Notes under the pieces: model-generated
Seen by the model: only the letters and a program-made list of their open reading frames with translations
Told to the model about the DNA's origin: nothing
The model's database searches: none
Position numbers and translations under genes: made by a program
Shown here: one piece after another, positions 32,122 through 41,051 of the stretch
How the letters are laid out: each line of letters begins with the position of its first letter
How positions within the stretch are numbered: the stretch's first letter is position 1
Source of the DNA: XYA12-FULL-58-9 sp001798605
GTDB taxonomy: Bacteria > Myxococcota > XYA12-FULL-58-9
NCBI GenBank assembly: GCA_036736205.1
Contig: DAINMX010000019.1
Location: forward strand, 1-48,763
Length of the DNA stretch: 48,763 nt
Direction of reading: 5' to 3'

Positions 32122-34698
32122 GTGGTTTTATTAACGATTCTCACAGTCCTCTCCAGCCCGGTCTGCGATGAGGTCACCCTCGAAGCTGAGATAGGTGCCT
32201 ATCTGCAGCAGGCTCGCGGCACGATCACCTGCGCAGGCCCTCAGGCAGGCATTCAAGTTGCGACCTACCCCGGTGTGTTGAGCACTGCCGATGGCATTGA
32301 CGACATCAACCGCGAGTGGTTTTACCCAGCCAAGTTCGATCCGGCGGCGATGCACCTCGCGATCAACGGCCGAAGCCACATCGCCGATGGCCCTTGGCTC
32401 GATGGCGTTCCTGCAGCTCCAGGGGGCCCTGTTACCGTCGAGTTCAGTACCCGGGTGCCGAACCGCAATGGCACACTGGGAGTGCGTGGCGGCATAGGCT
32501 ACCTGCTCGGGGGTTGGCACCCGGCCTTTGGAGCTGGCGAGGAGATCCCGTCCCAAAAAATTCAATTTAGGATTCGCGTCCCCGCAGGCGTCGCTGGATT
32601 TGTCGGGGATCAACCCGTGGGACTAAACTCCCCTCGGGTCATCACCGGTGAGCATTCAGGCCGCTTCGTGCCTATCCTCCTCGCCCCGGCGGTCAGTGTC
32701 ATGCGGCAGGCCGGTGTTACCGTCATCGTGCCACAAACCCACGGTGAGGCGATGGGGGCAGGCTTGCGAGATCTCAGCGCCAGCCGCGACGAGACCGCAC
32801 TGGGCGAGCTCAGCGCAACCCTCGCCGATGGCTTTGCCTTTGCCGGGCGGTTTGGCCTAACGCCAGCCAAGACGTTGTTGGTGGTAGTGGCACCACTGCG
32901 CGAGCATCTGGTCGAGCGCTTCGATGAGGGCTTCGCCGTCTCTGACCGCATGTTCCACCTCTTGCCATTCGAGACCTTTCTGGCATTGCACCGACTGTCA
33001 ATTTGGCGCGAGCAGCTGACCCTTCTCGCCGGTGCCCATTGCCAACGTGTGGATCCCGATTTGCCTGCGAGCCTGATCTCTGAGCTTGTGGGTAGCGCTC
33101 TCACCGACCGCTTGGCCGCGGAGCGTTATGGTGAGACCGTCTACGCCCCAGAGCTGTTGGAAACCTTTGCGGTGATTCCCGAGATCGACTCGCTCATCTT
33201 TGCGCCGCAGGTCGCCTTCCGGGACACCTACTTCTCAGCCATCGATGAATCCTCGCCGCGGCGCTGGCGCCTGGATAATTTCTTTCACTCCCGTCCCCGC
33301 GGCAAACTCCTCTATGAGAAGATGATCGACAAGATCGGTGTCGAAGCTGTCTCCGACTTGATCGCCGCCTACGTCCAGGACGACCTACCCTTGGCCGAAG
33401 TCACCAAGGAAATTTCACAGGAGGATCTGCTGGCATTGTGGGCGCCGTGGTTGGGCCGCTACCCCGAGATCGACTACGCAATAGGCGAAGTTCGTAACAC
33501 CGACGATACCGTCGAGGTGATGGTCGAAGCGCATGGCCCAGCTGCGAATACCCTGCGCGAGCCCATCACCGTTGAGGTGGTCGACGGCGAAGGAGGCATC
33601 CACCGGGTCGAGCGTTTGGGGCCTGGCATGGTCTCCGTGCCGGTGAAAAACAAAGGTCCCGCCGAAATTGTTGAGATCGATCCAGAGGGTCGACTGGTCG
33701 AGCTCGCCCACGAGCCGGGCAAGGGTCCCCGTTTCAACAACCGCACGCCCCCCCGTTGGCGATTTCTCCTCAACAACATTGCGAGTCTCATCGCCGTTAC
33801 CAACGAGGAGCTCACCTTGGCCGTTGATTTTTCATTGCGGCGCATTCACGACCTCGAGCACCGCCTTGATTTCTTCGCCCTCTACGACCCGTCATCCATA
33901 GGTGCTGCAACCACCTATTCTTTTGCCTTCGGTGAGGAACTCACACCCTTGCGCCTGGCCCACCAAGTGGGCGCTTCCCTCGCCTACGAACGATTGCGTT
34001 CTGAGTTCACACGGCGCCCTCCCTGCGACGGTCCACCAGCAACACCTGGCGACCAGCTAAGCCTGTTCCTCTTCTATCGTTACGACGACCGGTTGAATTC
34101 TTACTGGGCATTCGAGGGTAAGGGCCTCTCCCTGCGACTCGGCGGGGCCACTGGTTGGGCCAAAGACGGCGCACCCTACCAATTCGGCCAGGTCGGTGTC
34201 TCTGGATTCTACATCTGGCAACTGGCATTTGGCCACGCAGTCGTCGGACGTCTCCGCGGCGACATGAATTTCGGCGAAACGCCCATTCAAGACGCCCTGT
34301 CCGTCGGTGACCTCTATCGCGCGGGTCGCGGTTTTGAGCGCGACGAAGCGCGAGGCGACGCCCGCCTGGTAATGAGCACCGAGTACCGCCATCTCTTCAT
34401 TGGTGATGCCCGCACCGACTTGGGCGGCATTCTCACCTGGACCCGTCTCGAGGGTGCCCTGTTCGCGGACGCTGTCTACATGTCAGTCCTTGACCCAATC
34501 GACTGCGATCGCAGTGCATTCTTCGATGTCGGTTATGGACTGCGTTTCATCGGCGAGGTCATGGGCGTTACTCCCGCAGCCATCACCGTCGATTTTGGCG
34601 TCCCCTTAGGCCGCTGCGTCTGCGAAGAGAGCCGGACCAACCAACGCGCTCCGGTGACGGTCTACGTGGGTTTTGTCCAGTCGTTTTCGAGCTTCTGA
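32122..34698 (+). CDS. Degenerate M1-peptidase-like domain fused to an outer-membrane beta-barrel
   Basis: 858 residues, GTG start, short signal peptide (VLLTILTVLSSPVC). Residues 20-460 recall M1 aminopeptidases: an all-beta N-terminal part (VEFSTRVPNRNGTLGVRGG, YLLGGWHPAF at 127-136) and a helical part where HExxH should be. There the sequence reads FLALHRLSIWREQLT (286-300) with no HExxH, so no zinc site. A beta-sandwich linker follows. The last 300 residues are barrel-like (FALYDPSSIGAATTYSFAFG, LSLFLFYRYDDRLNSYWAFE), ending VTVYVGFVQSFSSF with the terminal Phe that BamA recognises. I infer a periplasmic pseudo-peptidase tethered to an outer-membrane pore. Confidence 0.8.
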   Translation: MVLLTILTVLSSPVCDEVTLEAEIGAYLQQARGTITCAGPQAGIQVATYPGVLSTADGIDDINREWFYPAKFDPAAMHLAINGRSHIADGPWLDGVPAAPGGPVTVEFSTRVPNRNGTLGVRGGIGYLLGGWHPAFGAGEEIPSQKIQFRIRVPAGVAGFVGDQPVGLNSPRVITGEHSGRFVPILLAPAVSVMRQAGVTVIVPQTHGEAMGAGLRDLSASRDETALGELSATLADGFAFAGRFGLTPAKTLLVVVAPLREHLVERFDEGFAVSDRMFHLLPFETFLALHRLSIWREQLTLLAGAHCQRVDPDLPASLISELVGSALTDRLAAERYGETVYAPELLETFAVIPEIDSLIFAPQVAFRDTYFSAIDESSPRRWRLDNFFHSRPRGKLLYEKMIDKIGVEAVSDLIAAYVQDDLPLAEVTKEISQEDLLALWAPWLGRYPEIDYAIGEVRNTDDTVEVMVEAHGPAANTLREPITVEVVDGEGGIHRVERLGPGMVSVPVKNKGPAEIVEIDPEGRLVELAHEPGKGPRFNNRTPPRWRFLLNNIASLIAVTNEELTLAVDFSLRRIHDLEHRLDFFALYDPSSIGAATTYSFAFGEELTPLRLAHQVGASLAYERLRSEFTRRPPCDGPPATPGDQLSLFLFYRYDDRLNSYWAFEGKGLSLRLGGATGWAKDGAPYQFGQVGVSGFYIWQLAFGHAVVGRLRGDMNFGETPIQDALSVGDLYRAGRGFERDEARGDARLVMSTEYRHLFIGDARTDLGGILTWTRLEGALFADAVYMSVLDPIDCDRSAFFDVGYGLRFIGEVMGVTPAAITVDFGVPLGRCVCEESRTNQRAPVTVYVGFVQSFSSF

Positions 34699-34778
34699 AG
34701 GCGGACGAACCTCGTTGATGGGATGGTGCTGCGCGTTTGCCCTGTGAACCACGGCAAATCGTCGTTACACTACCGGGT

Positions 34779-36938
34779 ATGCGCAAGAGCCCCGCGCCAG
34801 CGGTTACATCATCGAGTGGTTTCGCAGGATTATGGGTACGTCCGTGGGACATCTTGCGGAATTATCGTCGTCAGGACCTCCTGCCCGACATCATCGCCGG
34901 TGCCAGCGTCGGGGCTGTGGCCATCCCCCAGGCCATTGCATATGCCTCTATCGCTGAGTTGCCTGCGCACTATGGCCTGTACACCGCAGCGGTGGCAGCC
35001 ATCTTCGGTGCCCTGTGGGGATCGTCGCGGTTTCTTTCCACCGGTCCCACCAACGCCACTTCCATCTTAGTGTTGTCCATTCTCTTGCCGGTGGTCGGGC
35101 CTGGTACTCCAGAGTTTCTCCTTGCCGCCAGTGCTCTCGCGGTCATGGCCGGCTTGTTGCGCATCGGCTTCGCGGCGCTCCATTTCGGTGCCCTGGTGAC
35201 CGTGGCCTCTCGTCCGGTGCTCATTGGTTTTGCCGCTGGTGCTGGAGTGCTCATCGGTCTTGGGCAGTTGCGGCATCTATTGGGTCTTGAGCTCGAACCA
35301 ACTCTTACTGTTTCAGGTGCGTTCGCAACTCTCGCCGACCACTGGCCTGACAGCCATCTTCCCAGTCTGGTCCTTGGGGTAACCACCGCTTCTCTCATCG
35401 TTGTGCTCCCCCGCCTGTCGCGGCACGTGCCCGCCATCTTGGTCGCCGTGGCTGTCGCTGCCCTCGTGGTTTTTGTTGCGCGGCTCGATGATGCGGGCGT
35501 GCGCATCGTCGGCGTCATTCCCAACTCCCTGCCACCTCTGACCGCAGGCCTACCCGATATGGCGACATTGCGCCGTCTTGCAGTTGGGGCCATGGCAGTG
35601 GCAGCACTGGGTTTGGTGGAGAGCATGGCCATTGCCCAGGCTCTGGCGCGTCGCAGCGGTGATCGACTCGACAACAACCAGGAGTTCTTGGGGCAAGGGA
35701 TCGCCAACATTGCGGCCGGGCTGTTCTCCGGATACCCGTGCTCCGGGTCGTTGACTCGCTCGAGTATGGCACACCTGGCCAAGGCACGCTCGCCCGTGGC
35801 CGGTGTTATCACCGGTGTCTTTATACTGATTGCAGTGGTCGCCGCGGCACCCCTGGTGGGCCGCATTCCCAAGCCGGCCCTTGCTGGCGTCCTGTTGGTG
35901 GTGGCATGGACCATGGTGGACAAGTCAGCCATCGCCCGTGTGATTCGCACCTCACGTCTCGACGCCATCGCCATGGTCGGCACCTTTGTCGCAACACTGG
36001 TCCTGCCGCTCGAGTTCGCCGTGCTCGCGGGCGTGTTGTTGTCACTTGCTCTGTTCGTCGGTCAGGAGAGCATACCGCGGGTGTATCACGTGGTGCCCGA
36101 CCGGGAGTTTCGTCACTTTCACGAGGATCCGCAGGCAGACACCTGCCCACAGGCGGCGTTTTTCAACATTCAAGGCCCGCTTTTCTTTGGTGCGGTCCAC
36201 CACGTCGAGGAGAGTTTGCGTCGAAATCTGCACGCGCATCCCGGGCAGGTGAACCTCGTACTACGCATGCACGGAGTCAATCTTTGTGACACGAGTGGAA
36301 TCGAGATGCTCGAGGCCACCGTGGCAAGCTACCGCAGCATGGGAGGCGACGTCTTTTTTGTACGTCCACGGGAGCCGGTGCTGCGGACCATGGAGGCATC
36401 GGGTTTTCGTGCCCTCATCGATGCCAACATCCTGCCCCAGGAAAGTGCCGTCGAGCACATCTTCGAACACGTGGTCGATCCTGCGGTGTGCATCTACGAA
36501 TGCGACGCACGCGTCTTTGCCGAGTGTCAGGCCCTAGAGAAACATCCCTACGATCCCGCGATTCCACAGATGACGCGCCACCACCTTCCGGCACAGTGCC
36601 ACCTGTCGGTCGCCGAGTTCGAGGCTCTAGCGGCGCAGCCCGATAGCGTCGTGGTCGATGTCCGCGAGCCCGGGGAGTATCGAGCGGGACACGTGCCCGG
36701 CTCGATGCTGATACCCTTGCGCGATCTCATGCAACACGCCGCCACGCTCCCGCGGGACAGAGACCTCTTGTTGGTGTGCCGTGCCGGACGGCGCAGTCTG
36801 CGCGCTGTCGCCATGTTGATGAATCTCGGTTTTGCACGTCTGTACCAATTGCGTCCAGGAATCCTCGGCTGGCGTGCTGCCGGCCTTCCCCTCGAGCAAG
36901 AGGAACCATCGCCACCCCAAGTGCCCGCTGCGCCATAG
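34779..36938 (+). CDS. SulP anion transporter with STAS and rhodanese domains
   Basis: 719 residues from ATG 34779 (an upstream TTG at 34737 is possible; neither has a strong ribosome-binding site). The SulP core, about residues 15-430, has the signature DIIAGASVGAVAIPQAIAYA and the FSGYPCSGSLTRSSM segment, with 10-14 membrane helices. A STAS domain follows (about 450-560: FFNIQGPLFFGAVHHVEESL, VNLCDTSGIEMLEATVASY). The C-terminal rhodanese domain (about 590-705) has VVVDVREPGEYRAGHVPGS and the active-site loop LLVCRAGRRS with Cys667. The rhodanese fusion suggests coupling of sulfate or thiosulfate uptake to sulfur transfer; bicarbonate or other anions remain possible for SulP. Confidence 0.94.
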   Translation: MRKSPAPAVTSSSGFAGLWVRPWDILRNYRRQDLLPDIIAGASVGAVAIPQAIAYASIAELPAHYGLYTAAVAAIFGALWGSSRFLSTGPTNATSILVLSILLPVVGPGTPEFLLAASALAVMAGLLRIGFAALHFGALVTVASRPVLIGFAAGAGVLIGLGQLRHLLGLELEPTLTVSGAFATLADHWPDSHLPSLVLGVTTASLIVVLPRLSRHVPAILVAVAVAALVVFVARLDDAGVRIVGVIPNSLPPLTAGLPDMATLRRLAVGAMAVAALGLVESMAIAQALARRSGDRLDNNQEFLGQGIANIAAGLFSGYPCSGSLTRSSMAHLAKARSPVAGVITGVFILIAVVAAAPLVGRIPKPALAGVLLVVAWTMVDKSAIARVIRTSRLDAIAMVGTFVATLVLPLEFAVLAGVLLSLALFVGQESIPRVYHVVPDREFRHFHEDPQADTCPQAAFFNIQGPLFFGAVHHVEESLRRNLHAHPGQVNLVLRMHGVNLCDTSGIEMLEATVASYRSMGGDVFFVRPREPVLRTMEASGFRALIDANILPQESAVEHIFEHVVDPAVCIYECDARVFAECQALEKHPYDPAIPQMTRHHLPAQCHLSVAEFEALAAQPDSVVVDVREPGEYRAGHVPGSMLIPLRDLMQHAATLPRDRDLLLVCRAGRRSLRAVAMLMNLGFARLYQLRPGILGWRAAGLPLEQEEPSPPQVPAAP

Positions 36939-36974
36939 CCATCTCTGCGGTCCACACCCAGCAGAGCGCACCCG

Positions 36975-37433
36975 TTACTGCGACAATTGCCCCCATTTCC
37001 TTATGGCCTCAAACTCGCCAAATTCGTCCCTCTGCCAACCGAGTCGTTTCCAATACACATCGCCGTTGGTGGTCGAATGCAGCTCCATCTCGTAATAGTC
37101 GCGCTCGGGGCTGCTGACGCGTACACCATCCGCAAAGAGCAGAAGAGAGACCGAGATCGCGGTCCCCGATGCGTCGCTCTCGAATCCGCCCACGCCCTCA
37201 AATCCAACGTGCATGTCCTGGTCGCCCACGGGCGATGTCTGAAAGGAAAATGTCAGGCCTGGTTGAACATCGACCGGATCGGGAAGAGATACTTTCGAGC
37301 CCGCGAATTGTATCCCGAGCTCGGTCTCCAAGGAGAGCAGGATTGCCGCGGCAATCGCCTCCCACTCGTCCAAACTGAGCGATTCGAAATCACGATAACT
37401 GCACGAGAGTGCTGTCTCTAGTTTCACGGCCAC
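36975..37433 (-). CDS. Small protein of unknown function
   Basis: 152 residues, GTG start at 37433 (a second in-frame GTG lies two codons on). Acidic, no signal peptide, membrane helix or motif I recognise. FESLSLDEWEAIAAAILLSL is a likely amphipathic helix near the N-terminus; the remainder alternates beta-strand-like segments (LTFSFQTSPVGDQDMHVGFE, AISVSLLLFADGVRV, YYEMELHSTTNGDVYWKRLG). The length, composition and codon pattern look like a real cytoplasmic protein. It is convergent with the SulP gene and divergent from the PilZ gene. Confidence 0.65.
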   Translation of the reverse strand: MAVKLETALSCSYRDFESLSLDEWEAIAAAILLSLETELGIQFAGSKVSLPDPVDVQPGLTFSFQTSPVGDQDMHVGFEGVGGFESDASGTAISVSLLLFADGVRVSSPERDYYEMELHSTTNGDVYWKRLGWQRDEFGEFEAIRKWGQLSQ

Positions 37434-37572
37434 TCGCCCATATCAGAGATTGGGTTCCATGACGAGACCACACGGCGAACGTCGGAACGTCAAGGACGTG
37501 ATCTACTAAATCGAGGAAAAGATTGTGGCGAAAGTTGCCGTGAGTGCCCACCATGCATGCAGGAGGTCGCTC

Positions 37573-37917
37573 ATGGCACACAAGTATGAGAAACGAACAG
37601 GGACACGGCACGATGTCAGTTGGAATGCCGAGTGTGGCGTTGCCCATGGTTTTGCCATGGGGCTGATTCGTGACATCAGCAGCCGCGGGATGTTCTTCCA
37701 ACCGGTGACAGAGTTGTTGGGGACACCAACCTGGGAGACTGGGGATGTCCCCCTTCTATTGCGCCCCGGAGACAAGATCTCGGTGAGCTACACCCTGGAG
37801 CGCAGTCAGGGCGAGGTGACAGTTCCCGCCACAGTCAAATGGGTGGGGACGAGCAAAAAACACGGAGAGTATGGTGTTGGACTCGAACTCACACGGGATG
37901 ACAACGACGACTCCTGA
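37573..37917 (+). CDS. Single-domain PilZ protein (cyclic-di-GMP receptor)
   Basis: 114 residues from ATG 37573, with AGGAGG six bases upstream; an in-frame GTG at 37525 lacks a site. The c-di-GMP motifs are complete: RTGTR (8-12, RxxxR) and DISSRG (34-39, DxSxxG), followed by GMFF, a beta-barrel stretch (LLLRPGDKISVSYTL) and GEYGVGLELTRDD. With the HD-GYP regulator it shows c-di-GMP signalling in this organism. It could be a post-translational regulator of motility or polysaccharide; the target is unknown. Its 3' end faces bamA with 24 nt between. Confidence 0.93.
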   Translation: MAHKYEKRTGTRHDVSWNAECGVAHGFAMGLIRDISSRGMFFQPVTELLGTPTWETGDVPLLLRPGDKISVSYTLERSQGEVTVPATVKWVGTSKKHGEYGVGLELTRDDNDDS

Positions 37918-37941
37918 GGGTCTCGTCCCGGCAGTCTCCGT

Positions 37942-40371
37942 CTAGAAGAAGTTACCGATGGTAAACTCGAAGATGATGTCGCGGTCATCTTTACCGCGTT
38001 TGGTGATGGGGATACCCCACTCGAAGCGAAGAGGGCCAATGGGGCTGAACCATCGGAATCCGAACCCGAATGAATAGTAGAGGCCGAGGGGTGGCCCGTT
38101 CAACAAAAGTTCGTTGGAGCCCATCATGTAAGCTGCCGGGATGTGTTCCTTCGGGGTGCCGGCGTAGAAGAAGCCGACGTCGTCATCGTAGGCATTGCCC
38201 GCGTCGGCGAAGATGACGCCCTTGATGCCGGCTGCCTCGACGATTGGGAACTCGATCTCGAGGTTGAACACAACTTCCTTGTTGCCACCGACGATGAACT
38301 CAAAAGTCTCTGAGGTGGGGTCACCACGTACCGAGACCCGCTGCGTGGGGCCGAGTCCACGGGGCTCGAAGCCGCGAACAGAGTAGATACCGCCAGGAAA
38401 GAAGCGCTCGCTGATGGCCACCCGCTCATCGCCTCGAGAACGGACGATGCCGAAGCTGGCATTGAGCTTGAGCACCAACGACAGAGGCAGCGGATAATAG
38501 TAGCGCATAAACAACTGCATGCGCCGATGTTCGAGGCCTTCCTCGGAACCGATCAGGCGGTCAGAGAGCTCACCGCTCAAGACGTGGTAGTGCCCGCTCG
38601 AGGGGAACAGACGATTGTCGCGGGTGTCGTAGGAGATGCTCGCATTCACGGCCGAATTGCGACCGTTGCCGCGGTTGAGATCAGCCAAGGAAGGCCCGCT
38701 GGCTGCGTCGGTTACAACTTCGATCCACTCGAGGGTGTAACCGGCGTTGACCCGTAGGTCGGGGGTTATCGGATAACCAAAGCTCGGCGAGAAACCGTTG
38801 GCGTTGCGTTGGAACTCCCGGAAATAGCGCTGAGTGATGTACGCGTTGAGACCAAACGACCACTGCGAATCGAGGAAATACGGCTCGTAGAATTGCAGGG
38901 TAGCGAGCTGACGCGCAAACTCGCCAAACGAAAGCTGTGCCGACACAGACAACAGTTGGCCCTTGCCCGTGAAGTTATTCTGAGCAATCTGGGCGGTGGC
39001 GATGAAGCTCTCCACCGAAGAGAAGCCGGCACCGACCTGGAAGGTCCCGGTCGACTTCTCTTTGATCTCGATGGTGATGTTCATGGTATTGGGCTTCGAG
39101 CCGCGGCTGGTGGCAATGTTCACGGTCTCGAAGAAACCGAGTTGGTACACGCGAGCCCGCGATTCGTTGAGTCCCGAAGCGCTGTACTGATCACCCTCAA
39201 AAACGCGCATCTCGCGGCGAATGACCTTGTCGCGGGTTCTGGTGTTGCCAACAACTTCGATCCGCTCAAAATAGACGAGCTCGCCCCGTTCGACCTCAAG
39301 GTCAAGATCCACCAGCCGCTCATCCTTTTTAATGCGCGAGTTGGGGGTGACGTTGGCGTAGGCATAGCCCTCATCGCGATAGACATCCGTGAGGGCCTGG
39401 ATGTCCTCGAATAGTTTGGTGCGATTGAACGTATCTCCGGACTCGATCTTCAAACGTTTGCGCAAGGATTCCTCGTCAACGAGGACATTTCCATGTTGGT
39501 CTTCGAGGCGGACCTCTCCGGAGAACCCGATTGTGCCAATGTCGTGCTGTTCACCCTCTTCAATCGGCACCGACAGGAAGATGTAGCGCCGATCACTGGA
39601 GATCGTTTGCGATGGCGGGTCGACTTTGACGTTCACGTAGCCGTGGTCGTAGTAGAGTGCCTGAATACGGAAGATGTCAGTTTGGAAGAACTCCTCTTTG
39701 TAGGTTCCAGATCCGGTGACGAACGACAGTTCATTGCCCTCTCGGGTCTGCAAAACGCTCTTGATGAAGTCGCTCGTCACGTGCTCATTGCCCACAAACG
39801 ACAACTGCTTCACCATGACCTTGGTGTTCTCGACGATGTCAAACACAACATTGACTTCATGTTCGGTGCCATCAACCGTCTCGATCCGAAATGCCACGTC
39901 GGCGAGGTAGAAACCCTTTTCCACATAGAGGTCGAGGATCTTCACGACATTCTTTTTGAGCTGATCCTTGTTGAGTATCGTAAACGGCTTGATGTCGACC
40001 ACACCCTTGATGTCTTCCTCGGACAGATCATCGTGGCCGAGAAACTTCACTTCTTTGATGGAGGGCTTCTCTACCACCACCACGTAGATGTGCCAGCCGT
40101 CATCTTTCCGTTCCTTCTCGATCCTGACGTCGCGAAAAAACTCGGTGTTCCACACGCTACGAAGATCCTCGGTGAGGAGCAGCGCATCGACGGGAGTCCC
40201 CTCTTTGCTCTTGAGCTTGTCCAGAATCGCCTCTTTTTCGACGCGACGCAGGCCCTCCACCGAAATGTCGACGATAGTGTCGCCGCTCGTCTGCGCCATG
40301 GCGGAGGTTGCCCCAATCAGGGCTGACATCACCGCCAACGCGACGTGGCGATACACGCAACGTCCACTCAT
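37942..40371 (-). CDS. bamA: Outer membrane protein assembly factor BamA
   Basis: 809 residues. Signal peptide to SAMAQ (about 26), five POTRA repeats (about 30-440; for example DTIVDISVEGLRRVEKEAIL, VVVVEKPSIKEVKFLGHDDL, GELVYFERIEVVGNTRTRDK), then a 16-strand Omp85 barrel. Loop L6 has the conserved VRGFEPRG, and the protein ends FEFTIGNFF with a terminal Phe. It inserts beta-barrel proteins in the outer membrane. The ATG overlaps the lolD stop by 4 nt. Its usual downstream gene skp is not here but about 11 kb away on the other strand. Confidence 0.97.
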   Translation of the reverse strand: MSGRCVYRHVALAVMSALIGATSAMAQTSGDTIVDISVEGLRRVEKEAILDKLKSKEGTPVDALLLTEDLRSVWNTEFFRDVRIEKERKDDGWHIYVVVVEKPSIKEVKFLGHDDLSEEDIKGVVDIKPFTILNKDQLKKNVVKILDLYVEKGFYLADVAFRIETVDGTEHEVNVVFDIVENTKVMVKQLSFVGNEHVTSDFIKSVLQTREGNELSFVTGSGTYKEEFFQTDIFRIQALYYDHGYVNVKVDPPSQTISSDRRYIFLSVPIEEGEQHDIGTIGFSGEVRLEDQHGNVLVDEESLRKRLKIESGDTFNRTKLFEDIQALTDVYRDEGYAYANVTPNSRIKKDERLVDLDLEVERGELVYFERIEVVGNTRTRDKVIRREMRVFEGDQYSASGLNESRARVYQLGFFETVNIATSRGSKPNTMNITIEIKEKSTGTFQVGAGFSSVESFIATAQIAQNNFTGKGQLLSVSAQLSFGEFARQLATLQFYEPYFLDSQWSFGLNAYITQRYFREFQRNANGFSPSFGYPITPDLRVNAGYTLEWIEVVTDAASGPSLADLNRGNGRNSAVNASISYDTRDNRLFPSSGHYHVLSGELSDRLIGSEEGLEHRRMQLFMRYYYPLPLSLVLKLNASFGIVRSRGDERVAISERFFPGGIYSVRGFEPRGLGPTQRVSVRGDPTSETFEFIVGGNKEVVFNLEIEFPIVEAAGIKGVIFADAGNAYDDDVGFFYAGTPKEHIPAAYMMGSNELLLNGPPLGLYYSFGFGFRWFSPIGPLRFEWGIPITKRGKDDRDIIFEFTIGNFF

Positions 40372-41051
40372 GACTGCTCCTTGATGATTCCGTCTTCCAA
40401 CAACAGCTGCCGAGGCATACGAGCTGCCAACGACAGGTTGTGAGTGACGACGATCAGTGTGATACCGCGAGATGTGTTCAGATCAAAGAGGAGCTGATGA
40501 ATGCCCTCACCGGTTTTTTCATCGAGGTTGCCGGTCACCTCGTCAGCGAGCAAGAGCGGCGGATCGAGGACCAGCGCCCGCGCCAGCGCCACGCGTTGCT
40601 GCTCGCCACCGGACAGCTCACCAGGCCGGTGATCGAGGCGATGGCTCAAGCCAACTTCGTCGAGCACCTTGGCGGCTGACTGCGCCGCCGCCCCGCGCGC
40701 GGTGCGACGAATCAGTGCAGGCATCATCACGTTTTCCAGTGCCGTAAACTCAGGAAGCAGGTGATGAAATTGAAAAACAAAACCGAGCTCGGTATTGCGA
40801 AAGTCGGCAAGCTCAGCACTCGACATCATGCCCAGATCACGCCCATTGTAGGTTATGCGACCACGATCCGGAGCGTCGAGGGTGCCGAGCAAATGCAACA
40901 AGGTACTCTTCCCCGCCCCGGAGCTTCCCACCACAGACAGCATATCGCCAGCGGCAACCAACAGGTTGGCACCGCACAGCACCTCAACCGTCTGCGGCCC
41001 TTTTCTATACGATTTGTGGAGGTCTTTGACCTCGAGGAAACTATCCGTCAC
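40368..41051 (-). CDS. lolD: Lipoprotein-exporter ATPase LolD
   Basis: 227 residues. Start GTG at 41051, inside the lolCE 3' end (11-nt overlap) with GGAGGG about 6 nt upstream; a longer frame to 41105 is unlikely. ABC ATPase: Walker A GSSGAGKST, Q-loop FQFHHLLPEFTALEN, signature LSGGEQQRVALARAL, Walker B LLLADEVTGNLDE (Glu-Val-Thr in place of the usual Glu-Pro-Thr), H-loop VVTHNLSLA. The neighbouring LolCE permease fixes its role in moving lipoproteins from the inner membrane to the carrier LolA. Confidence 0.95.
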   Translation of the reverse strand: MTDSFLEVKDLHKSYRKGPQTVEVLCGANLLVAAGDMLSVVGSSGAGKSTLLHLLGTLDAPDRGRITYNGRDLGMMSSAELADFRNTELGFVFQFHHLLPEFTALENVMMPALIRRTARGAAAQSAAKVLDEVGLSHRLDHRPGELSGGEQQRVALARALVLDPPLLLADEVTGNLDEKTGEGIHQLLFDLNTSRGITLIVVTHNLSLAARMPRQLLLEDGIIKEQS

